A stretch of 64,000 nt of DNA from G965197555 sp965197555 (GTDB lineage: Bacteria; Chloroflexota; Dehalococcoidia; Lucifugimonadales; UBA3495). Positions 45,188 through 54,070 of this stretch are shown one piece after another; position 1 is the stretch's first letter, and each line of letters opens with the position of its first letter. The notes beneath the pieces were generated by a model, which was not told the DNA's origin, made no database searches, and saw nothing but the letters and a program-made list of their open reading frames with translations. Location of the stretch: contig OZ240213.1 of NCBI GenBank assembly GCA_965197555.1, positions 3,906,001-3,970,000 on the forward strand, in the 5' to 3' direction. Both the position numbers and the translations under genes were made by a program.

Positions 45188-45990
45188 TCGCCCTGGAACA
45201 GGCTCGCCAACATCTGGAAACCCTGGGCCTCAAGCAGGCCGTCGAAGTTTTGGACTACACCCTGGACGCCGCCGCCAACAAGCAACTGACCTATCTCGAG
45301 ATGCTGGCCGAACTGCTGGGCGCTGAAGTCGCCGCCCGCCGTGAGCGCAACCTCGCCATGAAAACCAGGATGGCGCACCTGCCCTTCCAGCGCACCCTGG
45401 AGCTATTCGACTTCGCCTTCCAGCCCTCCATCGACGAACGACTGGTCAAGGAACTGTCCAACCTGGCCTTCGTGGCCGAAGCCACCAACATCCTGCTGCT
45501 GGGACCGCCCGGCGTGGGGAAGACGCATCTGGCCATTGCCCTGGCCCTCAGGGCCATGGAGAACGGCCACGGTGCCTACTTCGTCCGCGCCTACGACCTG
45601 ATGGAAGACCTCAGGAAGGCCCGAGCTGAGCACAACCTGGATCGTTGGATGCGCGTCTACCTCGCTCCGAAGGTGCTCGTCATCGACTAATTCGGCATCT
45701 GGCCCTATGACCGGGAAGCAGCAACGGCATTCTTCACCCTGGTGTCGGCGCGTTACGAGCGGGGCAACATCATCCTGACTTCCAACAAGGGCTTCGGTGA
45801 GTGGGGAGAACTGCTGGGCGACACCGTGATCGCCTCGGCGGTCCTGGACCGGCTCCTGCACCACAGCCACGTGCTGAACATCCGAAGCGAGGGCTACCGG
45901 CTCAAGGAAAAACGACAGGCCGGATTGTTCCCGTCTTTACAATACCTCCGTCCTGCATCCGAACCATCTGACGGACAATCCCAAGGCTAA
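45184..45990 (+). pseudogene. istB: IstB with a nonsense codon at the Walker B glutamate
   Basis: NILLLGPPGVGKTHLAIALA is Walker A. The Walker B strand KVLVID is followed by TAA (45688-45690) where the catalytic Glu (GAA) is expected, and the frame then resumes with FGIWPYDREAATAFFTLVSA, GNIILTSNKGFGEWGELLGD and HHSHVLNIRSEGYRLKEKRQ. A single base change G to T thus inactivates the helper. The rest is undamaged. Confidence 0.88.
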
Positions 45991-46000
45991 CACCTTCGCT

Positions 46001-46227
46001 GACCAGGGGCTGACCAGGGGCTGACCAGGGGCTGACCAGGGGCTGACCAGGGGCTGACCAGGGGCTGACCAGGGGCTGACCAGGGGCTGACCAGGGGCTG
46101 ACCAGGGGCTGACCAGGGGCTGACCAGGGGCTGACCAGGGGCTGACCAATGGCTGACCAGGGGCTGACCAGGGGCTGACCAATGGCTGACCAATGGCTGA
46201 CCAATGGCTGACCAATGGCTGACCAAT
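46001..46227. repeat. 11-bp minisatellite, about 20.6 copies
   Basis: GACCAGGGGCT repeated 13 times, then units 14 and 17-20 carry GACCAATGGCT with two GGGG units between. Because 11 is not a multiple of 3, one strand is open in all frames with an 11-residue period, but nothing suggests real translation. It lies in the noncoding 3' part of an IS21 element. Confidence 0.97.
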
Positions 46228-46284
46228 GAAAGAGTGGCTCAATTCTAACTTGTAATTTTCGGCTCATTTCTAGCCTGTAATTGA

Positions 46285-46929
46285 CAGATAACAGGAATCT
46301 CCAACTACTACCACCAGCGGCCCCTGCCCCTGATCCAGACCCACCTGGACGAGGTGACCCGGCTCACCGGAGAACTGGTGCGCCGGGCAAAGACCCCCTT
46401 CCTCTGGCACTCGGACCCGCGGCTCACAGAGTTCCGGAAGAGCCACGACCCGGACGGCGTCCACTTCACCGCCGACTTCATCGTGACCAGCAAAGACGAG
46501 ATCCTGTTCCTCGAGGGAGGCCCGCCCCACGAGCTCGGCGCCCACCCCTGCTGCTTCCAGCCCGGAGAGATACAGGGCGTCGCCCTGGAGAACCGGAACC
46601 TGGAGAACCGAAACCTGGAGAACCGAAACCTGGAGAACCGGAACCTGGAGAACCGAAACCTGGAGAACCGGAACCTGGAGAACCGGAACCTGGAGAACCG
46701 GAACCTGGAGAAAGCGGAATCACGGGAACCACCGCAGCCCGGACGGCGCTCACGTGGACTCAGAACGGTGCATCTGCTTCCGGAAGGGACAACCCCGGAA
46801 GGGACAACCCCGATAACGGAGAGGGCGCCGGAATGGCCAGGAACAAGCAAAAGGGAAACCGCGCAGCCCTCTACACCAGCGAGATGGTCGGCCAGAGCGG
46901 GGAGAGACCCCAGCTGGAAGAACTGATGA
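46285..46929 (+). pseudogene. Protein fragment with ENRNL pentapeptide repeats, start lost
   Basis: Open from the IS21 end with no upstream start: ISNYYHQRPLPLIQTHLDEV, FLWHSDPRLTEFRKSHDPDG and ILFLEGGPPHELGAHPCCFQ, followed by eight ENRNL units and a basic, low-complexity tail. The 5' end was probably removed by the IS21. No family recognised. The pentapeptide repeat is in frame with the upstream globular part, which supports it as coding. Confidence 0.5.
46588..46707 (+). repeat. 15-bp tandem repeat, 8 copies (ENRNL)
   Basis: Unit GAGAACCGRAACCTG, varying only by G/A at one position. It encodes (ENRNL)8. Confidence 0.95.
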
Positions 46930-46960
46930 GGACTGGTCCGACGACCAGATAGGCCGCTCC

Positions 46961-47206
46961 ATGGATACCGCCGGGCGAGTGCTGGCCGATGCCTTCGCCG
47001 AACGAGCATTTCAAGACAGCGTGCTGGAGATTCTCTTCGCCCACTTCCAGGTGCAGGACTTCTACTCCGACCGCGGAGCGGTGATGCGCCGTCTCTCCCC
47101 CCACTACCCCAAGTCCGATATGCAGCGGGTCTACGCTTCCCTGGCCCTCCGTCTGCCGTACACGGACAACCCGCCGGAGCAATCCCCGGCCCGGAGAGAA
47201 ACGTGA
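46961..47206 (+). CDS. Small hypothetical protein
   Basis: 81 residues: DTAGRVLADAFAERAFQDSV, LEILFAHFQVQDFYSDRGAV, PKSDMQRVYASLALRLPY. The frame is open upstream (DEDWSDDQIGRS) and a separate small frame at 46833-46952 (MARNKQKGNRAALYTSEMVG) could be its displaced N-terminus, giving one frameshifted protein of about 115 residues. No family recognised. Confidence 0.45.
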   Translation: MDTAGRVLADAFAERAFQDSVLEILFAHFQVQDFYSDRGAVMRRLSPHYPKSDMQRVYASLALRLPYTDNPPEQSPARRET

Positions 47207-47258
47207 TCACGGCCCAACTGACTGCCGCCGCCCCAGATGAGGAAATAGAGGGTTGAGG

Positions 47259-48386
47259 ATGATCGACATAGTTACGTTCACCGGCGTTGACGGCCAGACA
47301 GACTTGGACGAACTGGCCGCAATAGGCCGCCAGTACCCCCTGGCGGAATTCGGAATTCTGGTGGGGTCGGAGACGGCGCCGGCTCAAGACCGGGGCATCT
47401 TCCCGTCGTTGGGACTGGTCGAGCGATTCCGGGAACGTGGACACCGTGACGGCTTTGGTACAGCCATCCACCTCTGCGGCAGGTACGCCCGGTTGGTTAT
47501 GGAACCCAAACCGCCGCTGGACCTGCATCTCCTGTGCAACGGGTTCGACCGGGTACAGGTCAATCTTCACGGCGACTATTGGGACCCGCAGAGCCTCACC
47601 GTTACCGGCGAGGCCATACGCCGGTTCATGGACAAGACGGTATGCCTCCGGCTTATCCTTCAGCACCGGGGGAACTGGGAGGACGTTCCGGTTCTGCATC
47701 CAAATGTCCATTACCTGTTTGACCTCAGCGAGGGCCGGGGCCGGGAGAGCTTCGCCGATTGGCCAAAACCCGCCCTGTGGCTTGGACGCATGGGCTACGC
47801 CGGAGGTCTCGGCCCCGGTAACATCGGTCGTGCGATTGAGTTCGCCGACGCCAACCCAGAGCCGGCATTATGGTTCGACATGGACGGAAAACTGAGGCCC
47901 AAGGGCCGGTTTGACTTGAGTGTGGTCAAGGCCGTCTGCGCGGCCGTCTGGGGCGCACAGGAGATGGAACCCAGGGTCTTTCGATTATTGGAGATGTGCA
48001 CCGACTCGGGTGAGGGAATGGGAAGGTTTCGCAGCGTGGCGGCGGAGGGCGGCTGCGATGTTTGGTTCGCCGGTCAATCTGAGGAGGCTGATGGTGAGGT
48101 TGCGCAGCCCGGCCATAATCTGAGGTGCGGCGCCGGTTCTTACCTGAGAGCGGTCTTCATCCAGGGTCACATCCCTTACCCAGTGGACCCGGTTTTCGAT
48201 ACCCCAATGACCTCTCCACAAATTGAGCAGCCTGACGGCGTCAGCTTCCTCCGGAGGCAGGCTGGTAACTGCGTAGGCCGACTCCCGGCGGGTTCCTCTT
48301 TTCCTGTGGGTGATGCGCTCCAGCCGGCATGCCTGGGCCAGATGGGGCCAGTCGCTGTAGCCTGTCAGCAGGTCCGAAGCCCATAA
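47259..48386 (+). CDS. TrpF-like (phosphoribosylanthranilate isomerase-related) barrel protein, 3' end overrun by ISAs1
   Basis: Residues 1-245 resemble TrpF-like TIM barrels: MIDIVTFTGVDGQTDLDELA, QYPLAEFGILVGSE, FGTAIHLCGRYARLV, NGFDRVQVNLHGDYWDP and EPALWFDMDGKLRPKGRFDL. Such stand-alone paralogues occur outside trp operons and their substrate is uncertain; tryptophan-pathway function should not be assumed. The native end is probably near 48000; beyond that the frame only reads antisense through an ISAs1 element. ATG follows GAGG. Confidence 0.7.
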   Translation: MIDIVTFTGVDGQTDLDELAAIGRQYPLAEFGILVGSETAPAQDRGIFPSLGLVERFRERGHRDGFGTAIHLCGRYARLVMEPKPPLDLHLLCNGFDRVQVNLHGDYWDPQSLTVTGEAIRRFMDKTVCLRLILQHRGNWEDVPVLHPNVHYLFDLSEGRGRESFADWPKPALWLGRMGYAGGLGPGNIGRAIEFADANPEPALWFDMDGKLRPKGRFDLSVVKAVCAAVWGAQEMEPRVFRLLEMCTDSGEGMGRFRSVAAEGGCDVWFAGQSEEADGEVAQPGHNLRCGAGSYLRAVFIQGHIPYPVDPVFDTPMTSPQIEQPDGVSFLRRQAGNCVGRLPAGSSFPVGDALQPACLGQMGPVAVACQQVRSP

Positions 48387-49099
48387 CCGCCGCTGTTCCA
48401 CCCGTCCGCCGTGCTGGCCGATTTGGACCGCCTGCGGCGTCGTCTCACCCTCCCAGATGGCGCAAATGTCCTCCTTCAGAGTAGGTTGGTTGTCCTTTAC
48501 AGTGAAGAAGTAATGCCCCCTTGGGCTACAATCCGTTGGCACACCTTCCTTTGGGTAAACTGGGCATCGCCGGTCACCACCCGGCCCCTCAGGTCCAGTT
48601 GGTCCAGCAGCCGGGGCAGCGCGTCCAGTTCATTCTTCTTTTCCCCCACCGCCTGCTGTCCCACCACGATGCCGGATTGATGGGCATAGGCGGCCAACAG
48701 ATGCACCCCGGGCAACTGCTCTCCGTGAATCCCCCGCAGGGTCTTCCCGTCGATGGCCAATGCCTCTCCATCCTGCAGGCCCTGTTCTGCCAACCATTTC
48801 CCCAAGGTCAACTCGAAGGACGCTCGGTCCAGCCGGCTAAACACCTGATGCAGGGTGGATACACAGGGGGTGCGCTCCCGAGTGAACCCCAGGGCTTGGG
48901 ACACCTCCAGCCCCTGGTCCCGGCCCCATTGGCTGATGGCGTATAGACTGCGGGCGCCGCTTAACATGGCGCATACCGCCAGTCCCAGGATGGCGCCCAA
49001 GGGGTGCCGCTTGCCATGAGGGCTGCGAGGGTACGTCAATGAGCCCAACACTTCCAGCAACGACGGTCCAATCGTCCCCATCCTCTCCCTTTGCATCAC
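47985..49099 (-). pseudogene. ISAs1 transposase, one frameshift
   Basis: First frame: SLTYPRSPHGKRHPLGAILG, LAIDGKTLRGIHGEQLPGVH (Asp) and LRGRVVTGDAQFTQRKVCQR (Asp). A single missing G in a five-G run near 48520 shifts it; the second frame continues HYFFTVKDNQPTLKEDICAI, WRGHWGIENRVHWVRDVTLD (Glu) and LRNLTISLLRLTGEPNIAAA. Inactive unless the shift is bypassed. Confidence 0.87.
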
Positions 49100-49110
49100 T
49101 CTCCTCCCCT
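47985..49110 (-). mobile_element. ISAs1-family element (ends not defined)
   Basis: Identified by its transposase; inverted repeats were not recognised. A fragment of a second ISAs1 is at 59645-59955. Confidence 0.7.
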
Positions 49111-49203
49111 GACCACCAAGTTGTCTCTAAGTCTGAACCCCCTTCCCCATTTTCCCCAAGAGCCACCCCCTACGTCTTTTCATCAATAATCGAAAGGCCC
49201 TGA

Positions 49204-49398
49204 GATGGAACCCCAGTGAATTGAAAACCCGCAGCACCGGGGCCCTTTTCATCCACGAGCAATTCCAGCGCCACATGGACCGGACCGTCGCCGACGCCAG
49301 GGCGGACCATGAGGCCTCCGCCGCCAACTACCTGGCCAGCACGGGCCTGGAGGCCGCCCGGAGCCGGTTCCCCGGACTGGGCGGCGAAACCCCGTAAC
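49204..49398 (+). CDS. Short acidic/helical hypothetical protein, possibly 5'-truncated
   Basis: ELKTRSTGALFIHEQFQRHM, DRTVADARADHEASAANYLA and STGLEAARSRFPGLGGETP form one frame ending in TAA. An ATG is available at 49275. The upstream side meets ISAs1 debris, so the N-terminus may be lost. No family recognised. 49399-49628 contains no supported gene. Confidence 0.4.
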
Positions 49399-49628
49399 CC
49401 AAAAGTCCCAACCCCCGACACCGGAACCGCGCCAGCCTCGAAACGGCGGTCTAGGATGTCTCCACGGGAACTTCCAAGCGCCCGAATCCTCCCTCCGGCA
49501 GGAAGCCCGGATGACCAGTAAGCCACCCCACACCACCCGGTAGCAGGCCCGATAGGAAAGCCGCGGATCATGCCTCGGAATCTCTCCATAGGACCGCTCT
49601 TGCAGTTGGAATGTTGTGAGCACATGGC

Positions 49629-49871
49629 TATTCCTCTCCTTTCGGGAAGGAAGCGGTATTCGTCGAATCCTTCCTCTATTGGCTGGCCCTGCTCAACCGT
49701 TCCCAGAACTGGCTCGCCAGGGAGATCGGGGTCAGCCCCGGCTACGTCTCCATGCTGGTCAACGAAGGGCGTGCGCCCTCGGGACGCATCCGCAGGCGGA
49801 TGCTCAAGGCCCTCGGCGTAGACGACTTTCACCAGCTTTTCACACTGGAGGTAACAGATGACGACCCATGA
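49629..49871 (+). pseudogene. XRE-like helix-turn-helix protein without a usable start
   Basis: FVESFLYWLALLNRSQNWLA, REIGVSPGYVSMLVNEGRAP and RRRMLKALGVDDFHQLFTLE give a clear Cro/C1-type helix-turn-helix. In frame upstream there is a TGA at about 49617 and no ATG, GTG or TTG before the HTH, so the 5' end seems mutated. It overlaps the next regulator gene by 14 bp, as a coupled pair would. Confidence 0.6.
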
Positions 49872-50175
49872 CAACGAGCCCCGTTTCGACGGGAGCCCGG
49901 ACCGCATCACCGTCAACGGCCGCGTGCTGCCCCTGGAGAGCGGCGTGCTGCCCGAGGACTTCCCGGAGCGTCTGACCCGGCTCAAGGAGGCCAGCGGACT
50001 CACCCGGACCGCCTTCGCCCAGGCCATCGGCGTGGACCCCAAGCAGGTGGGCCGCTGGCGCAAGGGCGTCGAGCCTGCAGGGAGAGCCGTGCTCTCCCTG
50101 CTGCGCTTCTCCTTACGGATCCCCGGCGGCCTGGAAATCCTGGCGGGCGAAGGCTTCCAGCTGACCTTCTGGTAG
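49858..50175 (+). CDS. XRE-family regulator with long N-terminal arm
   Basis: 105 residues after GGAGG. The N-terminal arm (DGSPDRITVNGRVLPLESGV) precedes an HTH: FPERLTRLKEASGLTRTAFA, QAIGVDPKQVGRWRKGVEPA, with helix 3 QVGRWRKG. Probably a repressor of neighbouring genes, such as the nuclease operon that follows. Intact. Confidence 0.75.
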   Translation: MTTHDNEPRFDGSPDRITVNGRVLPLESGVLPEDFPERLTRLKEASGLTRTAFAQAIGVDPKQVGRWRKGVEPAGRAVLSLLRFSLRIPGGLEILAGEGFQLTFW

Positions 50176-50240
50176 TTGGAGAGCCAGACCCGCCCCACAC
50201 CGCCGCCGGCGGCCAATTCACCAGACCCGTAACGAGGGAC

Positions 50241-50459
50241 ATGAACGATACCACTGGACAGAACCAACCGAAAAGACGAAAGAGGCCGGTCGGGGACGCC
50301 CCGGAGATGAGGGTAGTCGGGATCGACGTCAACCCCGCCCCCGACGCCGAGGAGCGCCTGCGCCGCCTCTTCACCATCCTGCTCAGGCTGATAGAGGACG
50401 ATCCGTCCATTCCCGGTACGGACTCGTCGCCGGACGACGGCGGCGAGGGGGGAAGCTGA
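50241..50459 (+). CDS. Small hypothetical protein coupled to a YhcG-like nuclease
   Basis: 72 residues: MNDTTGQNQPKRRKRPVGDA, PDAEERLRRLFTILLRLIED; basic start, amphipathic helix and acidic end. ATG follows GAGGGAC. TGATG overlap joins it to the next gene, so it may be a partner protein of that nuclease. No family recognised. Confidence 0.55.
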   Translation: MNDTTGQNQPKRRKRPVGDAPEMRVVGIDVNPAPDAEERLRRLFTILLRLIEDDPSIPGTDSSPDDGGEGGS

Positions 50460-51660
50460 TGGTACGTCCTTCCAGCCCGGAGAGGGCGGGGGAGCGGGCC
50501 GTGAGGAAGTTGGCCACGACCCGCGAGCCTGACGCCCCGTACCGGGCCGTCTTCGGAGACGTGTCGAGGATGATCGCCGCGGCCAGGGAGTCGGCCGCCC
50601 GCTCGGTGAACGCCGCCATGACCGCCGCGTACTGGCTGACCGGGCGCCGCATCGTCGAGTTCGAGCAATCGGGAGCGGAACGGGCCGAGTACGGAACGGC
50701 GCTGATGGAAAGGCTGGCCGAGGACCTGACCGGGCGGTTCGGGCGCGGCTTCTCTCGCCGGAACGTCCAGAACATGCGCCTGTTCTACCTGTCATATCCA
50801 CCCCAGCCGATTTGCCAGAGGATGTCTGGCAGATCGGCACTAACTGCTGCACAGGAGATTCGCCAGACGGCGTCTGGCGAATCGGGATCGGCCCCCGCCG
50901 AAGTGGGCTTCGACGACCTTCTCGCGGCCTTTCCGCTGCCCTGGTCCGCCTACGTGCGGCTGCTGTCGGTCAGGAACCAGGGCGCCCGCGGGTTCTACGA
51001 GACCGAGGCGCTGCGAGGGGGATGGTCGGTCCGCCAACTCGACCGGCAGATCGGCTCTCAGTTCTACGAGCGCACGGCTCTGTCGCAGAACCGGGCCGCC
51101 ATGCTAAGCAGCGGACAAGAGCAGCGGCCCGAAGACACCGTGCTCCCCGACCAACAGTTCAAAGACCCCTTCGTCCTCGAATTCCTCGACCTAAAAGACG
51201 AGTATTCCGAAAGCGACCTTGAGGAGGCGTTAATACAACACCTGGAGACCTTTCTCCTGGGGTTGGGAGACGACTTTTGTTTCATGGGCAGGCAGAGGCG
51301 GTTGCGCGTCGGCAGCCAGTGGTACCGGTGGACCTGCTGTTCTTTCACCGCCGCCTGAGATGCCTCGTGGTCATCGACCTGAAGATCGGCGCTTTCACCC
51401 ACGCCCACGCCGGGCAGATGCACTTCTACCTGAACTACGCGCGGGAGCACTGGATGCGGGAGGGTGAGAACCCTCCCGTGGGACTGATCCTCTGTTCCGA
51501 GAAGGACGAGGCCCCGGCCCAGTATGCCCTTGAGGGGCTGTCCAACAACGTGATGGCCGCCGAGTACTGCATCACCCTGCCCGACGAGAAGGTCCTGGCG
51601 GCGGAGATCGACCGGACCAGGCAGGCGATGGAGGGGAGCGGGGCTGACCCTAGTACATGA
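50459..51660 (+). pseudogene. YhcG/DUF1016-type PD-(D/E)XK nuclease, one frameshift
   Basis: The N-terminal helical DUF1016 domain (AMTAAYWLTGRRIVEFEQSG, FSRRNVQNMRLFYLSYP) and the region to SDLEEALIQHLETFLLGLGD are in one frame; a missing G at about 51325 (CGGTGG for CGGGTGG) shifts it. The second frame restores YRVDLLFFHRRLRCLVVIDL, containing the nuclease DxxxDLK core, and then GQMHFYLNYAREHWMREGEN. Single-base damage suggests recent inactivation. Family members are nucleases associated with mobile and defence DNA. Confidence 0.87.
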
Positions 51661-52006
51661 TGAGATGGGTGGGAACCAGTCGCTGCTCCACCGGGTCCAC
51701 GGCCAGGGCCAAACCCTCAAGGGTGTAGGCTCCCAGCAGGGCCGGAACGTTGTCTTCCCCGAAGACCACCAGGGTCGTCACGCTCTCGCCGTCCACCGTG
51801 GCGCGAGCCTCGCCGTAGTCCATTTCGATCCGCCGCCCGTCGGCCAGCAGGAACCGGCGCTTTCCCACGGGTTCGATGCCCAACCCGCGCAACAGGCCGC
51901 CCGGCAGCGTGGTGTAGGCCGCGCCGGTGTCCACCGTAGCCTCAATGTCCTGGGCCTGCTGGCCGTCCAGACTGGAAATCCGGAGCGGCCACCTGAAAGT
52001 CCCCAT
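51650..52006 (-). CDS. Retropepsin-like clan AA aspartic protease
   Basis: 118 residues with the catalytic IEATVDTGAAYTTLPGGLLR (DTG), a flap-like segment RRFLLADGRRIEMDYGEARA and the hydrophobic pair strand VPALLGAYTLEGLALAVDP. It would be active as a homodimer, as other single-domain retropepsins. Convergent with the nuclease gene; the two stops overlap by about 11 bp. The Asp-less homologue at 41640 is 50-percent-like by eye in its key strands. Confidence 0.85.
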   Translation of the reverse strand: MGTFRWPLRISSLDGQQAQDIEATVDTGAAYTTLPGGLLRGLGIEPVGKRRFLLADGRRIEMDYGEARATVDGESVTTLVVFGEDNVPALLGAYTLEGLALAVDPVEQRLVPTHLIMY

Positions 52007-52225
52007 CGAAGGAGCCCCTCTTGTTCAATTCCCGGTCATCACATTCTACCCGATGCCGAACGCCCGTTACAGGCCCGGGATCGCAAGCAACAGGACCACC
52101 GCCGCGCGGAGAGGCGCTTTGACCCCGCCCCGCCAATAGGGGTACCATGGGAGCGCAAGTTGGCCCGGCGAACATCCCGGGCCATGGCGCCACCAGGTGA
52201 TGCAAGTAGCATTGTACTACTCGCA

Positions 52226-52262
52226 GACCCGTTCCCGACAGGGGCGGGTCTTATTTCATTTC
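52226..52262 (+). terminator. Terminator-like hairpin just upstream of a recombinase
   Basis: GACCCG (52226) pairs with CGGGTC (52245-52250), with an inner CCC/GGG, followed by TTATTTCATTT. Lying only 10 bp before the recombinase Shine-Dalgarno sequence, it could be a terminator of an upstream transcript or an attenuator. Confidence 0.55.
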
Positions 52263-52285
52263 TGCCGACGTCAAAGGAGGAAATC

Positions 52286-53060
52286 ATGGCGAAAAGCGCG
52301 AAACAGCAACAGCAGCCCAACGGAAAGAGAGCGGCCATCTACGCCCGCGTCTCGGACAAGAGCCAGGACACGGAGGACAAGACCCCCATATCGGAGCAGA
52401 TTGCCCATATGGAAGCCCACTGCCAGCGCCGGGGGCTGACCATCGCCGCCCGCTACCAGGAAGTGGGCCGGGGCTGGACCAAGAACCGTCCCGAGTTCCA
52501 GCGGATGCTGGCCGACGCCAGGAAGGGGCGCTTCGACACCATCGTCTGCTGGAAGTCGGACCGCCTCAGCCGGGGCATGTATCCCGCCGCCGCCCTCATG
52601 GAGGTCGTCGAGGCCTACCAGATAGGGCTGGAAGCCGTCATGGACGCCATCGACATGAAGACCTTCGGCCTGATGGCCGCCATCGGCAAGATCGAGCTGG
52701 ACAACTTCCGGGAGCGGGCCTCGATGGGCAAGCGCGGCTCGGCCAAGCAGGGCCGCATCCCAGTCAACAACGTCCCCTTCGGCTACCGCCTCGGAGAGGA
52801 CCGCAGGCCTCAGGTGGTGGAGGCCGAGATCATCCGCCGCGTCTTCCACATGTACGTCCGCGAGGGAATGGGTGCTCCCGCCGTAGCCAGGCAGCTGACC
52901 GCCGAGGGAGTGCCCACGCCCCAAGCCGTGGGCGATGGTACGACCGCACCGTCACCCGCATCCTGGGCACTGAGGCCTACCGGGGAACTTGGTGGTTCGG
53001 CAAGGTCCGCCACGTCGCCACCGGCACCACTGCCGGGGTGGTATCATTGGCTGGAAAGAC
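52286..53060 (+). pseudogene. Large serine recombinase, frameshifted and 3'-truncated
   Basis: ATG follows AAAGGAGG. RAAIYARVSDKSQDTEDKTP has the catalytic Ser, and DTIVCWKSDRLSRGMYPAAA the Arg motif. The recombinase domain follows with RRVFHMYVREGMGAPAVARQ, then a one-base shift near 52940; the other frame continues WYDRTVTRILGTEAYRGTWW. Similarity stops at about 53060 before the zinc-ribbon and coiled coil, where sequence leading to the SRAP gene begins. It shows what the active form of the small 42025-type domain looks like. Confidence 0.82.
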
Positions 53061-53136
53061 GGGGCCGGGCCACATTTACCCATTGGTCAACCTGGAAATA
53101 AAACCGGCAGATGCCCGTGGCCCTGCTGTGAATGGT

Positions 53137-53850
53137 ATGTGCGGAAGATTCAGCCTGATCGCGGACATAAGGGAATTGCAGGGCCGGTTCGAGTTCGACG
53201 GTGATGGCTTGGACCACGTGCCCAGGTACAACGTGGCCCCTACCCAGCCGGTGCTGGCCGTGATGAACGGCTATGAGAGACAGGCGGCGTATCTGCGCTG
53301 GGGGTTGATACCCTCTTGGGCCAAGAGCGCGTCGGTGGGGAACCGTATGATCAACGCCCGCGCCGAGACGGTCGCAGAGCGCACCAGCTTTCGCGCCGCA
53401 TTTGCCCGGCGGCGGTGCCTGGTTCTCGCCGACGGGTTCTATGAGTGGCAGCGGGTGGGAACCGGCAGAAAGCCCATGCGAATTGTAATGAAGTCGGGAG
53501 AACCCTTCGCCTTTGCCGGCTTGTGGGACTCGTGGCGGGACCCGGGTGGAGAGGCCATCCAGTCCTGCACCATAATTACCACCGAACCCAATGAACTCCT
53601 GAGCCCCATCCATGACCGGATGCCGGTGATTCTGCCCAGGGAGCTGGAGCCGTTCTGGTTGGATGATGACATCCAAGACGCTACCGCCTTATGCAGCGTC
53701 TTGACTCCGTATCCCCCGGTGTCGATGAAAGTGTACGAAGTTTCCTCTCTGGTGAACCGGCCTTCCAATGACAGTCCGGAGGTGGTTGCGCCGGTGGAGC
53801 AAGTGAGCCGGTTCTTCGGTCAGGGCCAAGTCCCCAATACGCTGTTTTAG
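53137..53850 (+). CDS. SRAP-domain protein (YedK/HMCES-like)
   Basis: 237 residues starting with the catalytic Cys2 (MCGRFSLIADI). Conserved segments: RYNVAPTQPVLAVM, YLRWGLIPSWAKSASVGNRM, INARAETVAERTSFR, CLVLADGFYEWQRVG and SPIHDRMPVILP with the conserved His. It forms a thiazolidine cross-link with abasic sites in single-stranded DNA and shields them. Length is normal and the frame intact. The plus-strand frame is open upstream into the recombinase remnant, but the Met-Cys start is required by the chemistry. Confidence 0.93.
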   Translation: MCGRFSLIADIRELQGRFEFDGDGLDHVPRYNVAPTQPVLAVMNGYERQAAYLRWGLIPSWAKSASVGNRMINARAETVAERTSFRAAFARRRCLVLADGFYEWQRVGTGRKPMRIVMKSGEPFAFAGLWDSWRDPGGEAIQSCTIITTEPNELLSPIHDRMPVILPRELEPFWLDDDIQDATALCSVLTPYPPVSMKVYEVSSLVNRPSNDSPEVVAPVEQVSRFFGQGQVPNTLF

Positions 53851-53919
53851 CTTGTCGGCCTAACAAAAACGGCGGTGCTGCCTATCGCCAAAGGACATGA
53901 AAGGAACAACGCGGCGGCC

Positions 53920-54070
53920 ACCCCGTTCAAGCGCCTTCTTCCTCCGCACGCTCCAGGGTCAACCGCCGGTCGTGGCGGACGAATTGGTTGCCGGGATTCA
54001 CGCTCATGGACCGGTCAAAGTCCTTGATGGCCCACTGATCGAGACGCTTGGATGTCAACTCGACCGGTTG
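53920..54070 (-). pseudogene. TPR-repeat fragment
   Basis: The minus strand encodes TSKRLDQWAIKDFDRSMSVN and PGNQFVRHDRRLTLERAEEE, a degenerate TPR helix pair (A..DFD....NP....H.R.L..E.). Both ends are missing. Confidence 0.4.

Larger units (their letters stand above)
45048..46286 (+). mobile_element. IS21-family element, 3' portion
   Basis: Contains the istA C-terminus, istB and a right terminus with two related direct repeats, GGCTCAATTCTAACTTGTAA and GGCTCATTTCTAGCCTGTAA, ending TTGACA. Between istB and the terminus lies an 11-bp minisatellite. The left half is missing; the helicase gene abuts istA directly. Confidence 0.78.

Noticed and set aside
46001..46227. CRISPR-like array of short repeats
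   Set aside because: Units are 11 bp and contiguous with no spacers; it is a tandem minisatellite. No cas genes are present.
45902..46267. Repetitive minus-strand proteins with an 11-residue period
   Set aside because: All frames are open only because the 11-bp repeat lacks stops on that strand; no start signal or family support.
36746..47206. Prophage or conjugative plasmid
   Set aside because: No capsid, terminase, portal, relaxase, replication or type IV secretion genes are visible; only scattered recombinase and nuclease genes.
46308..47711. Long minus-strand open frame of more than 460 codons
   Set aside because: Low-complexity RFSRF repeats are the complement of the ENRNL tract, and it runs antisense to the TrpF-like gene.
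47259..48386. trpF of the tryptophan pathway
   Set aside because: No trp genes nearby, and the protein resembles stand-alone TrpF-like barrels; assigning the pathway symbol would overstate the evidence.
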